From contig NZ_JADPKA010000008.1 in assembly GCF_023073715.1 (NCBI RefSeq), forward strand, positions 186,001 to 250,000: a stretch of 64,000 nucleotides of DNA, in the 5' to 3' direction. The notes beneath the pieces are model-generated. The model did no database searches, was not told the DNA's origin, and saw only the letters and a program-made list of their open reading frames with translations. Position numbers and translations under genes: made by a program. The DNA comes from Bradyrhizobium sp. 164 (GTDB lineage: Bacteria > Pseudomonadota > Alphaproteobacteria > Rhizobiales > Xanthobacteraceae). Positions 1-9,185 of the stretch are shown one piece after another; position 1 is the stretch's first letter, and every line of letters starts with the position of its first letter.

Positions 1-673
1 TGGTGACGGGCTTGCGCGCCCAGTCGAGGTAGCTCGCGGCTTCTTCCCAGGCCCGGCGGTTCATGATGTCGGAGCCATAGCGCGACAGCCGGCCTTCGAT
101 GGTGACGTCGGGTGTGGCGTTGTAGAAGCGCACCGTGTACTTGTCCACGGCATCGACCCGGACGAGGTCCGGCCAGATGCGGCGGGCAACGGCCGGCACA
201 TCTGGCGGCAGCTCTTTGCCGGGACGCGGCGCCGGGATCTTCTCGAAAGCCTGGATGGTGGAGCGGCTCTTGGCTTCAGTCTCGCCGAACATGCGCTCGC
301 GGCTGAAGGTGAAGACGACGTCTTCGGCAGTGAGCTCGTCGCCATTGTGGAATTTGACGCCCTGGCGCAGCTTCACTTCGACGGTCTGGTCGTCGATGCG
401 GCGCCATTCGGTGGCAAGGCCGGGCACGGCCTCCAGGTTGCCGCGCCAGTTCTTGGAGATCAGGCCTTCCCAGATCGAGGAGAAGAACACGCGCTCGCCG
501 ACATTGGACTGCTCGCGCAGCACGTCGAGGACGTTCGAATTGGTCACCTTCTGCACGGCGATCGTGACCGACGGACGGTTGTCGCCTTGCGCGATGGCAA
601 AGCGCGGCAAAAGGAGCGTGCTGGCGGCAGCGCCGCCGGATTTCAGAATGGTGCGACGGGTGAACTTGCTCAT
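1..673 (-). CDS. Family 5 ABC transporter substrate-binding protein (partial, C-terminus outside window)
   Basis: About 224 N-terminal residues are visible; the gene runs off the left edge. It starts at an ATG at 673 and opens with a twin-arginine signal (MSKFTRRTILKSGG, then an Ala/Leu stretch ending near AIAQ), so it is probably exported folded by Tat. The following region has the layout of SBP_bac_5 proteins: a segment on a failed or previous complex (SSIWEGLI), a substrate-envelope segment with VKFHNGDELTAEDVVFTF, the hallmark of dipeptide/oligopeptide/nickel-type binding proteins. It lies 28 bases downstream of the TIM-barrel gene on the same strand, which suggests one operon and a sugar or glycoside-like ligand rather than a plain peptide; that ligand guess is inference. 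Confidence 0.85.
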   Translation of the reverse strand, partial: MSKFTRRTILKSGGAAASTLLLPRFAIAQGDNRPSVTIAVQKVTNSNVLDVLREQSNVGERVFFSSIWEGLISKNWRGNLEAVPGLATEWRRIDDQTVEVKLRQGVKFHNGDELTAEDVVFTFSRERMFGETEAKSRSTIQAFEKIPAPRPGKELPPDVPAVARRIWPDLVRVDAVDKYTVRFYNATPDVTIEGRLSRYGSDIMNRRAWEEAASYLDWARKPVT

Positions 674-701
674 GATGTGACCCCTGCCCAGGATGATGCG
701 A

Positions 702-1517
702 TTATTCGGCCAGTCCGAGCGCAGCGAGATGGGCTGCGCCGGCGCGGACGTCGTCGTGGTTGCGAAGTTCGAGGATCAGCCGCGGGTTCGAGGTCAGCCG
801 CCCAAGGGCGCGGAACACGGCGACCCACGGGATGTTGCCTTCGCCCGGCGCCCAGTGCCGGTCGGCAAAGCCGTCGGTATCCTGCAGGTGCACATGCGTC
901 AGCATGTCGCCGGCGGTTTCGACGTAATAGTCGACCGGCGGTGCGCCGGTGGAGATGTGGGCGTAGTTGGCGTGCCCGGTGTCGAGCGAGACGCGGACCT
1001 TGCTGCTCTCCAGCGCCTTCGCAAGGCGGACGCGGTCGCGCGGATCCTTGTCCTCGATGTTCTCGATGACGATCTCGCAGCCGATGGTCTCGGCGCGCGC
1101 GATCACTTCGGCGAGCGTCGCCTTGACCCGCTCGACCAGATTGCCGCGGTTATCGGTGTAGAGATCAAGATTGTTGTGGTCCCAGGTGGTGAACGGCGAA
1201 TAGATCACCATCTGGGTCGCGCCGAGGAACTCGGCTGCATCAAGACCCTGAAGCAGGCGTTTGGTGACGGCCTGGCGGATCATGGGATCGTGGCTGTCGA
1301 TCTTGAAGCCCCAGAACGGGCCGTGAATGCCGAGCCGGCCCGTGTGGCCCGCAAGCATCTGCTTGATCTCGCCGGCAGTCGCGCGCCAGTCGCTATCGAG
1401 CAGATCCGCGCGGAAAAAATCCTGGATCTCGAGATCGCGCTGCCGTTCCAGAAGCCAGTCGCGATGCGCGGGGATCGACTTGATGGACAATGCGGCGCCC
1501 AGCACCGGCTTCGACAT
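702..1517 (-). CDS. Sugar phosphate isomerase/epimerase-like TIM barrel protein
   Basis: A 271-residue protein of the xylose-isomerase-like/AP-endonuclease-2 superfamily. Visible features are the metal-site style motifs IENIED, SLDTGHANY and THVHLQDTDG with HWAPGEG, and a final LILELR strand, in the order expected for this TIM barrel. I chose the ATG at 1517 because an AAGGAG sits six bases upstream of it; an in-frame ATG at 1535 would add six residues and overlap that ribosome site. It precedes the family 5 binding protein by 28 bases, so the two are probably co-transcribed. Specific substrate unknown; members isomerise or epimerise sugars, inositols or hydroxypyruvate. Confidence 0.82.
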   Translation of the reverse strand: MSKPVLGAALSIKSIPAHRDWLLERQRDLEIQDFFRADLLDSDWRATAGEIKQMLAGHTGRLGIHGPFWGFKIDSHDPMIRQAVTKRLLQGLDAAEFLGATQMVIYSPFTTWDHNNLDLYTDNRGNLVERVKATLAEVIARAETIGCEIVIENIEDKDPRDRVRLAKALESSKVRVSLDTGHANYAHISTGAPPVDYYVETAGDMLTHVHLQDTDGFADRHWAPGEGNIPWVAVFRALGRLTSNPRLILELRNHDDVRAGAAHLAALGLAE

Positions 1518-1850
1518 GGCTTGCTCCTTGGCCATCAGCGATGACGGGAACAGGGCTAGACCAGTTCAATGACAGGCCGGTGAAATGCGGGTTTCGCACC
1601 GCGGACCAGATGTGGACATCTGCTCGCATCGCATTCAGGCGGCAAGGATCGCGGCATGCGCGGACGAACGCGTCAATGTTCAAACGGCGCGGGCGTGTCC
1701 GTAGTGATCCGGAATGGAAGCCTAACCAACCTTCGCGTACATCGCGGGACATCGATCGGCGGCCACTTCCACGGGCATCACCCTCTGATCGCGCTACATG
1801 GGGTTGGGGGACCACATGGGGCGGGGGATTGAAGGCTGGGGCAAGGTGAC
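1518..1850. other. Intergenic stretch without a supported gene
   Basis: This 333-base stretch upstream of the TIM-barrel gene should hold its promoter. Open frames here are short, lack ribosome sites and have shadow-like composition. I see no clear promoter hexamers. Confidence 0.5.
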
Positions 1851-1881
1851 GAGGTCCGGACTCCTAGGCACTCCGGACCTC
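1851..1881. repeat. 10-bp stem hairpin
   Basis: GAGGTCCGGA (1851-1860) and TCCGGACCTC (1872-1881) form a perfect 10-bp stem with an 11-base loop. On the plus strand it is followed by GAAACTTTT, a weak T tract. No plus-strand gene ends nearby, so it is either a terminator of an unseen transcript or a dispersed palindrome. Confidence 0.6.
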
Positions 1882-1973
1882 GAAACTTTTCAGATTGAAC
1901 GCGATGCGCGCCGTCCGGCTGTTCAGCCGGGCGGCGCGTTCTCGTTTCAGCGTCGTCGTTCGGCCCGGCGCCT

Positions 1974-2062
1974 AAAGCGCGATGAATCGTCATCGCGCTT
2001 CATGCGGCTGTTTAAGCATGATCTTTTCGGAAAACCGCTTCGCACTTTTCCGGATCATGCTT
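1974..2062. repeat. Rhizobiales-type intergenic double palindrome
   Basis: Two adjacent inverted repeats. The first has arms 1975-1985 and 1990-2000 (AAGCGCGATGA / TCATCGCGCTT). The second has arms 2014-2023 and 2053-2062 (AAGCATGATC / GATCATGCTT) with an inner CGGAAAA / TTTTCCG pair. The second arm reaches into the stop codon of the DUF1236 gene. From memory this element is common between genes in Bradyrhizobium and relatives. It probably acts as the 3' end structure of the DUF1236 mRNA. Confidence 0.75.
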
Positions 2063-3327
2063 TAGCGCGTCTGCGGCTCGATTGTCACCGTGCAGTCGCC
2101 CTGCCCTTGCGACGCGACCACGATGTCACCCGCGGGAGCGCCGAGGGCAATCGGCGCGGACGATCCGCCGCCGGGCATCTGGACCGTCACGCTCAGCGAA
2201 TCCGTGCGCGCAGTCGAGCCGACGGTTGACGGCTCTGCTTCGGCCACGTTCCCCGAGGCATCGCGCCGCATGATCCGGCAGTTCACATTGCTCCCGCCGG
2301 CGGCCGCCATGCTCTGGCCGGCGCTGCCGCCCATCTGTGCACGAGCCCGCGACGGATCCCGCGGAACCTGGCTGACGATGCGATGCGTGCGCGGCTCCAC
2401 GATGACGACGTCGTCATCCGTCGCGAAATACTCATAGTCGCGATATTCCGGCTCGATCGACACGATCTCAGGCGGCAGCCGATGCAGACGGACGCGCGAA
2501 GGGATCGTCTCACCCACCCGGATCGCGATGCTCAGGTTGCGCTCTGGTGGCGCCAGGCGCGCGCGGCTTACCGTTTCAGAGATCCGCACCTGCCGTTCAG
2601 ACGTCATGCTGGTCTGCTGATTAACCTGCGTGTTGGTCTGGGTGGTCTGATTGGCTTGATTGGTCTGCGTGCCCGTCGCCGGCGCAGTCTGTGCATTGTT
2701 GGTCGGCGCCGTCCGGTTCGTGTCGGTCGCGGTGGCCGGGCGGTTGTTCTGTTGCGCCGGCGGCTGTTGTTCGGCGGCGTTGCGCGGCGGCTGGGTCTGG
2801 TTGCGCTCGTTCTGGTTGGCCGCAGCCCCACTGCGCTCGTTCTGCTGGCCCGCGGGGCCGGCCTTGGATTTCTCGGACTCGGCAGTTGATTTCTGCGGCG
2901 CGGACTTGTCCTGCTTCGTCTCTGCGCTGCTCTTGCCGCTGTCGCGCCCAGGTTTGGCGGTCTCGGCCTCGCGATTGCGATCGCGCGAAGGTTCGCGAGA
3001 TTCTTGTGCCTGATCCTTCGCCTTCGGTTGATCACGTTCGGCGGCTGTAGCTGGCTGGCGCTTGTCTTCGTTGGCCTCGCGCTTGGCCGCGCCGCCTTTC
3101 TCTTCGCGACCGGCTCCCTGGAGTCTCTCCTGGGCGCCCTGCGTGCGCTCCTGAACCCGCTCTTGAGCGCCTTGGGCCGCGCCCCCGCGCTGCGGCGCAG
3201 CGCCTTTGGCCGGTTCCTCGGTCCGTTTCGGCTCGTCTCTGCGCTCACCGGGCGCCTGGGCGTAGGCCAAGCCGGAGGCGAGCATCAGTCCGACGGCCGC
3301 AGTCGATAACATCAAGTGCTTGCGCAT
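2062..3327 (-). CDS. Secreted DUF1236 domain protein with long low-complexity middle
   Basis: A 421-residue protein starting at the ATG at 3327, preceded by GGAGAGGG. It has a Sec signal peptide (MRKHLMLSTAAVGLMLASGLAYA). Residues about 25-230 are low-complexity: first Arg/Glu/Gln/Lys rich with repeated QERxQGAQERLQ, then Asn/Gln/Thr rich. A DUF1236 domain follows, with RVGETIPSRVRLHRLPPEIV, IEPEYRDYEYFATDD and VVIVEPRTHRIV. The remaining ~110 residues contain paired cysteines (NVNCRIMRR, GDCTVTIEP). DUF1236 proteins are common secreted proteins of unknown function in Rhizobiales. The Gln/Asn-rich linker suggests an extended, flexible periplasmic or surface protein. Confidence 0.85.
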   Translation of the reverse strand: MRKHLMLSTAAVGLMLASGLAYAQAPGERRDEPKRTEEPAKGAAPQRGGAAQGAQERVQERTQGAQERLQGAGREEKGGAAKREANEDKRQPATAAERDQPKAKDQAQESREPSRDRNREAETAKPGRDSGKSSAETKQDKSAPQKSTAESEKSKAGPAGQQNERSGAAANQNERNQTQPPRNAAEQQPPAQQNNRPATATDTNRTAPTNNAQTAPATGTQTNQANQTTQTNTQVNQQTSMTSERQVRISETVSRARLAPPERNLSIAIRVGETIPSRVRLHRLPPEIVSIEPEYRDYEYFATDDDVVIVEPRTHRIVSQVPRDPSRARAQMGGSAGQSMAAAGGSNVNCRIMRRDASGNVAEAEPSTVGSTARTDSLSVTVQMPGGGSSAPIALGAPAGDIVVASQGQGDCTVTIEPQTR

Positions 3328-3419
3328 GGTCCCTCTCCTCGACAATTCACAGCAACAGACGCGAACGTTCTGCGGGTGCGAAGGTTCCTGCCAAGGAACG
3401 GGAGCAGATCACGCGGGGC

Positions 3420-3797
3420 TTACATCGCGTCCTTCAGCGTGAGGCGGGCCGTGAATGTCACGGTGGTCTTGCCGACCAGCGCCATGCCCTCGACCTCGGC
3501 GCCGCCGGCCGAGTAGTCGCCCGAGAAACCGCAGGTGACCTCCCTGCCGCCGAATGCGAGGGTCTTGCCGATGGCTTCGGTATGCTGATTGACGATCATG
3601 TCGCCGCGCCACTTGCCGTTCCGGAACGTGTAGCTGCCGGTGTAATAGAAATAGCTGTCGCCGCCCATGATGCGCCCGTCGCAGAGCACGACCACGCCCC
3701 TGGCTTGGCCGCGTTTGCCGTCGCGCATTTCGATGTCGAAGATGTAGAGGCCGTTGACGACCTTGGCTTCCTCACCCGCCCCCTCTCCGACTGGCAT
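3420..3797 (-). CDS. GrlR-like small regulatory protein
   Basis: A 125-residue protein whose core (VNGLYIFDIEMRDGKRGQARGVVVL, DGRIMGGDSYFYYTGSYT, GKWRGDMIVNQHT) matches the GrlR fold as I recall it. GrlR is a beta-sandwich protein first named as a negative regulator of type III secretion, but alphaproteobacterial homologues occur without any such locus. No secretion genes are in this window, so a role in secretion control should not be assumed. The only in-frame ATG is at 3797, 14 residues before the conserved core. It lies 35 bases downstream of nadE on the same strand and may be co-transcribed. Confidence 0.7.
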   Translation of the reverse strand: MPVGEGAGEEAKVVNGLYIFDIEMRDGKRGQARGVVVLCDGRIMGGDSYFYYTGSYTFRNGKWRGDMIVNQHTEAIGKTLAFGGREVTCGFSGDYSAGGAEVEGMALVGKTTVTFTARLTLKDAM

Positions 3798-3832
3798 CCG
3801 ATCGTCCCCTCAATGTCCATGCGCCGCGCCGA

Positions 3833-5866
3833 TCAGTTCGGCACGTTCCGTTCAAGTTCCTCAAGCCATGCCGCTGCGCTCGCATCCGACGGGGCCCGCC
3901 AGTCGCCGCGCGGCGACAATGACCCACCCGCCGAAACCTTCGGTCCATTCGGCATCGCCGAGCGCTTGAACTGGCTGAAAGCGAAGAAGCGACGCAGGAA
4001 TACCTCGAGCCAGCGCCGGATCTCGGGAAGATCGTAGGCCCTGCGCCGGTCGCTCGGGAAGGCCGGCGGCCATTCGCCCGTGGCGACGTCCTTCCAGGCG
4101 TGCTGCGCCATGAAGGCGATCTTGGAGGGACGCATGCCGAAGCGCAGCGTGTAGAACAGGTTGAAATCCTGCAGCTCGTAGGGCCCGACGGACGCTTCCG
4201 TGCTCTGCGGCTTCTCGCCAGGCTGCACCGGCACCAGCTCTGGAGAGATTTCGGCAGCGAGGATCGAGCCAAGCGTGCGGTTGACGTTGTCGCTGAACTG
4301 GTTCGATGAGATCACCCAGCGGATGAGATGCTGGATCAGCGTCTTCGGCACGCCGGCATTGACGTTGTAATGCGCCATCTGGTCGCCGACGCCATAGGTG
4401 CACCAGCCGAGCGCGAGTTCAGAGAGATCGCCCGTGCCGATGACGATGCCGCCGTGATGATTGGCGAGGCGGAACAGATAGTCCGTGCGCAGGCCCGCCT
4501 GCACATTCTCGAAGGTGACGTCGTAGACCTTCTGGCCCTTGCCAAAGGGGTGGCCGATATCCTTCAGCATCTGCGTGGCCGTGGTGCGGATGTCGAGCTC
4601 TTGCCAGCTCGTCTGCAACGCCTTCATCAGCGCCAGCGCGTGGGTCTTGCTCTCGCTGCCGGTGGCAAAGCCCGGCATGGTGTAAGCCAGGATGTTTTCG
4701 CGCGGCAGGCCGAGGAGATCGACTGCCTTGGCGGCGACGATCAGGGCGTGCGTGGAATCGAGCCCGCCGGAGACGCCGATCACGACGCGCTTGGTGCCGG
4801 TGGCACGCATCCGCTGAACGAGGCCGGCGACCTGGATGTTGTAGGCCTCATAGCAATCCTGCTCGAGCAGGCTCTCGTCGCTCGGCACGAACGGAAACCG
4901 CTCGACCTTGCGCAGGAAGCCGACGTCGGCGGCGGGCGGCTTCAGCGCGAATGTCACCTTGCGGAAAAACGCCTCTCGCTGGCGGCGATTGTCGTCGAAC
5001 GTGCCCATCAGCGCGCGCTCCTGCCTGAGCAGGTCGAGATCGACGTCGGCCAGCGTAATCTGGCCGTCCTGGCGGAACCGCTCGCCCTCGGCCAGCAGCA
5101 CGCCATTCTCGTAGATCGAGGTCTGGCCGTCCCAGGCCAGATCGGTGGTCGATTCCCCTGCTCCGGCGGCGGAATAGACGTAGGCTGCGAGGCATCGCGC
5201 CGATGTCGATTGGCACAGCAGCGCGCGCGAGCGCGCCCGGCCGATCGTGATCGGGCTGCCCGAGAGGTTGATCAGCACGCTGGCGCCCGCGAGCGCGAGC
5301 TCGGATGCCGGCGTCACCGGAATCCACATGTCCTCGCAGATCTCGACGCCGATGGTGAGGCCCGGAACGTCCTCGGCCGAGAACAGAAGGTCGACGCCGA
5401 ACGGCGCATGCAGCCCGCCAAAGGAGATCGTCTCTCCGGCGATGCCCGCGCCGGAGGCGAAATGCCGTCCTTCGTAGAATTCGCGGTAGGTCGGCAGATA
5501 GCTCTTGGGCACAACGCCAAGCGCGGTGCCGCGATGGATGACGACCGCACAATTGTAGATGCGATGGCCAAAGCGCAGCGGTGCGCCGACGATCAGGACC
5601 GTCATCAGTGCCGCGGAGGCCTCGGCGATCGCAGCGAGCCCGCGCTCGACCGCATCGAGCAGCGGATCCTGCTTGACCAGGTCTTCGATCGCGTAGCCGG
5701 ACAGGCACAGCTCGGGAAACACGGCAACCGCCACCGATTGTTCGTGGCAGGCATTGGCCGCCACCAGGACGGTCTTCGCATTGGCCGAGGGGTCGGCCAC
5801 GCGGGAGGTGGTGACGCAGGCCCCTACGCGCGCAAATCCATGGGCATAGATCGAGTGGAAAGACAT
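3833..5866 (-). CDS. nadE: Glutamine-dependent NAD+ synthetase
   Basis: A 677-residue fusion of a nitrilase-type amidase (residues about 1-300) and an ATP-pyrophosphatase NAD synthase domain (about 340-650). The amidase triad is recognisable as Glu in FPELCLSGY, Lys in PKSYLPTYREFYEGR and Cys in VEICEDMW. The synthase domain carries the P-loop SGGLDSTHA and GTGDLSELALGWCTYG. It forms NAD+ from deamido-NAD+ with ammonia released from glutamine. I placed the start at the ATG at 5866 (MSFHSIYAHGF), the usual N-terminus; an upstream frame of 12 codons lacks homology. It lies in a minus-strand group with pncA, which feeds nicotinic acid into the same pathway. Confidence 0.95.
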   Translation of the reverse strand: MSFHSIYAHGFARVGACVTTSRVADPSANAKTVLVAANACHEQSVAVAVFPELCLSGYAIEDLVKQDPLLDAVERGLAAIAEASAALMTVLIVGAPLRFGHRIYNCAVVIHRGTALGVVPKSYLPTYREFYEGRHFASGAGIAGETISFGGLHAPFGVDLLFSAEDVPGLTIGVEICEDMWIPVTPASELALAGASVLINLSGSPITIGRARSRALLCQSTSARCLAAYVYSAAGAGESTTDLAWDGQTSIYENGVLLAEGERFRQDGQITLADVDLDLLRQERALMGTFDDNRRQREAFFRKVTFALKPPAADVGFLRKVERFPFVPSDESLLEQDCYEAYNIQVAGLVQRMRATGTKRVVIGVSGGLDSTHALIVAAKAVDLLGLPRENILAYTMPGFATGSESKTHALALMKALQTSWQELDIRTTATQMLKDIGHPFGKGQKVYDVTFENVQAGLRTDYLFRLANHHGGIVIGTGDLSELALGWCTYGVGDQMAHYNVNAGVPKTLIQHLIRWVISSNQFSDNVNRTLGSILAAEISPELVPVQPGEKPQSTEASVGPYELQDFNLFYTLRFGMRPSKIAFMAQHAWKDVATGEWPPAFPSDRRRAYDLPEIRRWLEVFLRRFFAFSQFKRSAMPNGPKVSAGGSLSPRGDWRAPSDASAAAWLEELERNVPN

Positions 5867-6027
5867 CAAGCGCTGTACCTTCAATCCTTGCAATCTCTTC
5901 AACCTCTTGCGCCACTAGCCGCAGCCGCCAGCACCGCATCATATGTAGCCCATCGACCGGCGCCCGTGCAGGCCATCCGCCATCATGCATAACCGATTTG
6001 CATGTCGGCCAGCCGGCGCCCGCGACG

Positions 6028-7143
6028 TCAGGCGCTGCGCGCCAAGACCCCGGACAGATCATCGCGCAGCCATTCGGCGATCCGAGGCCAGGCATGGGCG
6101 TGGGTCCGCGCCCCCATGAAAAGGCCGAGATGACCGCTCGGCTCGGAAGCTGCCGCAATGAAAGGCGGCGGGGTGCCGACGAGATCAGCGGTGGCGAGCG
6201 CCTGCACAGCCGGCACGACGTCGTCGTCCAACCCGGCCAGCAGGAAGATCGGCGCCTTGACGTCCTTCAGGTCAACCGGGCGGCCGAGCGCGACGAATTT
6301 GCCGCCGGCAATCCGGTTCTCCCGGAAAATCCAGTTGACGATCTGAAGGTAATAAGTGCCCGGCAAATCGAGCGTCTCGCTATTCCAGCGGTCGAAGCGC
6401 GCGAGTAGGGTCGCGCCCTCCTCGTCCGAGAGTCCCCTCTGCAACGCCACTGCGATATCGTCGCTGTCAGGCGCCTTGGACCAGAAGCGCAGCATCTCCT
6501 CGCCGCTGACATTGCCGCCGCCGCGAGCGACGAGCTGGTCGTATACCAGGTCGGGTGCGTTGCGGGCGAGCCGCGACAGCGCCGAGTCGATCGACAGATC
6601 GACCGGAGCGCCGACCAGGACCAGCCGCCGCACCTTGGCCGGAAAGCGCGCCGCATAGAGCAGCGACAGCCAGCCGCCCTGGCACAGCCCGATGAGATCG
6701 ACCGGCGCGCCGATCTCGTCGATGGCGACGTTGAGATCGGTCAGATAGCTGTCGATCGAGAGATAGCGCATCTCCGGCGTGGCTGACCGCCAGTCGGTGA
6801 GATAGACGCGGTCGATGCCGCCATTTTGCAGCGACTGCACCACGCTGTGGCCAGGCGCGAAGTCGGCGATCGGGGCCCGATGCAGCGCATAGGGTGCGCA
6901 GACCAGCGCCGGCTGACCGGACCGCGTCTGCGTGAAATCGCGCAGGCGCATGGTCGCAAGCTCCAGCGCAACCGTGCTGGGCGTCGTCCACGGCAAGCTG
7001 CTCTCGCCCTGCTCCGCAGTTCCGCGCTCCAGCCACCAGAAACAGGCGTCCATAGCCAGTCGCGCCGCCGCAAATGGCCACAGCATCGGGTCATCCGGCG
7101 CATGCCCCGGTCCGCCTGGCTGTCTGCCGGCCTTCTCCACCAT
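6028..7143 (-). CDS. PHA-synthase-like alpha/beta hydrolase
   Basis: A 371-residue alpha/beta hydrolase with the PhaC-type lipase-like box GLCQGG, in which Cys replaces Ser as nucleophile. A candidate acid lies in LAGLDDDVVP and the histidine in SGHLGLFMG. The segment VYLTDWRSATPEMRYLSIDSYLTDL is also PhaC-like. Class I PHA synthases are about 590 residues; this one lacks most of the N-terminal domain and is near class III PhaC size, but no phaE is adjacent. It may be a depolymerase-like or truncated-synthase paralogue. It begins 13 bases after the pncA stop codon, so the two are likely co-transcribed, with nadE 161 bases further down. Confidence 0.75.
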   Translation of the reverse strand: MVEKAGRQPGGPGHAPDDPMLWPFAAARLAMDACFWWLERGTAEQGESSLPWTTPSTVALELATMRLRDFTQTRSGQPALVCAPYALHRAPIADFAPGHSVVQSLQNGGIDRVYLTDWRSATPEMRYLSIDSYLTDLNVAIDEIGAPVDLIGLCQGGWLSLLYAARFPAKVRRLVLVGAPVDLSIDSALSRLARNAPDLVYDQLVARGGGNVSGEEMLRFWSKAPDSDDIAVALQRGLSDEEGATLLARFDRWNSETLDLPGTYYLQIVNWIFRENRIAGGKFVALGRPVDLKDVKAPIFLLAGLDDDVVPAVQALATADLVGTPPPFIAAASEPSGHLGLFMGARTHAHAWPRIAEWLRDDLSGVLARSA

Positions 7144-7156
7144 GGCTATCTCATCC

Positions 7157-7783
7157 TCACAGGAACGCCTCGAGGCTCACGACCGAAATGCCGCGATCCT
7201 TAAAACTCCTATGGGTGGCAGCCACGGAGCCGTCGAGATCGATGCCGCGACAGGCGTCCTCGACGACGGCGACCTCGAAACCGGCCGTGCGGGCGTCCTC
7301 CGCCGAGAAGCGAACACAGAAATCCAGCGCCAGACCGGCGACGAAGACGGTCTTCAGCTCGCGTTCGCGCAAGTAACCGAGCAGTCCGGTCGGCGTCTTA
7401 TGGTCGTTCTCGAACAGCGCCGAATAGGAATCGATGCCGCGGCGAAAGCCCTTGCGCACCACCAGGCTCGCGCTGACAACGTCGAGCTCCCGGTGGAATT
7501 CAGCGCCCGTCGTACCCTGCACGCAATGAGAGGGCCAGAGCACCTGGGTGCCGTAGTCGAGCTCGATGGTCTGGAACGGCTGCTTGCCGGCATGGTTGGC
7601 CGCGAATGACACGTGATCCCGCGGATGCCAGTCCTGAGTCAGCACCACATTGGCGAATTTTTGGGCGACTCGGTTGATGGCGGGGACGACCTTTTCGCCG
7701 CCGGGAACGGCGAGCGCCCCGTTGGTGCAGAAGTCGTTCTGCACGTCAATCGCCAGCAGCACGTCGCGGTCGGAAATCTTCAT
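7157..7783 (-). CDS. pncA: Nicotinamidase / pyrazinamidase
   Basis: A 208-residue isochorismatase-fold enzyme that hydrolyses nicotinamide to nicotinate for NAD salvage. The catalytic Asp is in LAIDVQNDF, the Lys in VVRKG, and the Cys in GLALDFCV. The metal ligands fall in TQDWHPRDHVSF. Conserved PSHCVQGT and the terminal SLEAFL-type end agree with PncA. The start is the ATG at 7783; the frame stays open for another 106 codons upstream, but that part overlaps the divergent glk promoter region and shows no homology. It is the first gene of the minus-strand pncA - hydrolase - nadE group. Confidence 0.93.
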   Translation of the reverse strand: MKISDRDVLLAIDVQNDFCTNGALAVPGGEKVVPAINRVAQKFANVVLTQDWHPRDHVSFAANHAGKQPFQTIELDYGTQVLWPSHCVQGTTGAEFHRELDVVSASLVVRKGFRRGIDSYSALFENDHKTPTGLLGYLRERELKTVFVAGLALDFCVRFSAEDARTAGFEVAVVEDACRGIDLDGSVAATHRSFKDRGISVVSLEAFL

Positions 7784-8042
7784 CGCTGGTCTCGTTGCAT
7801 CTGCCGGCGCGAAGGCGCCAGGCGCGCTTCCCCTAGTGTCCGCCTTCCCGCGCTGCTGCGCAACCGTTGGTCCGTGAGGAAGCACCCGCGAATTGGTCCC
7901 GGAAAGGCGCTCAGGGTGCAACGGTTTGACATCAACCGTGTTGACTAGCTGCACCCAGGGACGGATTCTGACAGCCGTTCGCAATTTGCGATCAGAGAGC
8001 GGAGGAAGCGGTTCCCGCAGCCCGTGCGGCTGCGGCAGCCAT

Positions 8043-9035
8043 ATGGCCATGACGATCGGCAAGACAGGACAAATTCTACTCGCCGATATCGGCGGCACCA
8101 ATGCGCGCTTCGCGCTGAGCCAGGCTGAATCGAGTAACAGCGATCCGACCGGACCGATCGACTACGTCAAGGTCGCCGACTTCCCGACCGTTCGGGAGGC
8201 CATCGTCGATGTTCTCGCTCGCAGGTTCTCCGGCGGGCAGCCCCGAAGAGCTGTGCTGGCGGTGGCCGGCCCTGTCACCAACAATCGCTGCGTCATGACC
8301 AACAGTCCGTGGGTCATCGACGGCAACGAGCTGCAAGCTGCGCTCGGCTTCGACAGCGTCCACGTGCTCAACGACTTCGAAGTGGTGGCCTGGTCTCTTC
8401 CCGCCTTGCAGCCTGCCGACCTCATTCCGCTTGGCGGGCAGGATGGCCTGCCCGGAGAGCCCCTGCTGGTGGTCGGGCCCGGAACCGGCTTTGGGGTGTC
8501 CTGTTTGGTCGAGCGCCATGGCGCACGGCTGGCGGTCGTGACCGAGGCCGGTCACGCCACCCTGCCGGCGGAGAACGAGCGCGAGGAACGCGTGATCGCC
8601 TGTCTGCGCAAGCGCCTTGGCCATGTCTCCATCGAGCGCGGCGCGCTCTCAGGTTCTGGCCTGCAAAGCCTCTACGAGGCCCTCGCGGAGGTCGATGGCG
8701 CCCAGGTACCACATCGGGATCCTGCCGCCATCACCAAGGCCGCGCTGGAGGGCAATTGCCCCGTCAGCCGTGCGACGCTCGACATGTTCTGCGCCATCCT
8801 CGGCTCGGTCGCGGGCAATCTCGCGGTGACCTTCGGCGCCCGCGGCGGCGTCTATATCGCCGGCGGGATCGTGCCGCGTTTTCCCGAGTTCCTCGCGGCG
8901 TCCGCATTCCGAGCACGCTTCGAGGCCAAGGGACGCTTCCAGGATTACTTGCGCAACATCCCGACCAGGCTGGTGATCAAGCCTGATGCGAGCTTCGTCG
9001 GCCTCAAGATGTTCGCCCAGCACAATCCAAATTGA
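8043..9035 (+). CDS. glk: Glucokinase (ROK-independent Glk family)
   Basis: A 330-residue glucokinase of the bacterial Glk family. It begins with the phosphate-1 motif LLADIGGTNARFAL and has the sugar-site region LNDFEVVAWSLPAL, the phosphate-2 segment VVGPGTGFGVSCL, EAGHATLP, and the adenosine motif GGVYIAGGIVPRF. It phosphorylates glucose to glucose 6-phosphate for the Entner-Doudoroff or pentose phosphate routes. The ATG at 8043 (MAMTIGK) or 8049 could be used. It is divergent from pncA with 259 bases between the starts. Confidence 0.93.
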   Translation: MAMTIGKTGQILLADIGGTNARFALSQAESSNSDPTGPIDYVKVADFPTVREAIVDVLARRFSGGQPRRAVLAVAGPVTNNRCVMTNSPWVIDGNELQAALGFDSVHVLNDFEVVAWSLPALQPADLIPLGGQDGLPGEPLLVVGPGTGFGVSCLVERHGARLAVVTEAGHATLPAENEREERVIACLRKRLGHVSIERGALSGSGLQSLYEALAEVDGAQVPHRDPAAITKAALEGNCPVSRATLDMFCAILGSVAGNLAVTFGARGGVYIAGGIVPRFPEFLAASAFRARFEAKGRFQDYLRNIPTRLVIKPDASFVGLKMFAQHNPN

Positions 9036-9185
9036 CTAAATTGAGCGGAGGAAGCGCCCTCTCGCGGTCCAGCAATTCACAACTGATTGCCGCGTACACC
9101 CGATTCCGCGCGGGATCGTGCTTGCCTGCGCGTTTCCGATGCGAAACAATCCTGTCTGTGTGTGGCGTAGTTGCGGGGGCGTGGC

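Noticed and set aside
3420..3797. Type III secretion control by the GrlR-like protein
   Set aside because: No secretion genes are present, and GrlR-fold proteins occur widely without them.
4328..5992. 554-codon plus-strand open frame
   Set aside because: It lies antisense to nadE. Its Arg/Asp/Ala-rich composition is that of a GC-rich shadow frame and it has no recognisable domain.
7784..8101. Extension of pncA to 8101
   Set aside because: It overlaps the divergent glk start and promoter, and PncA homology begins at 7783.
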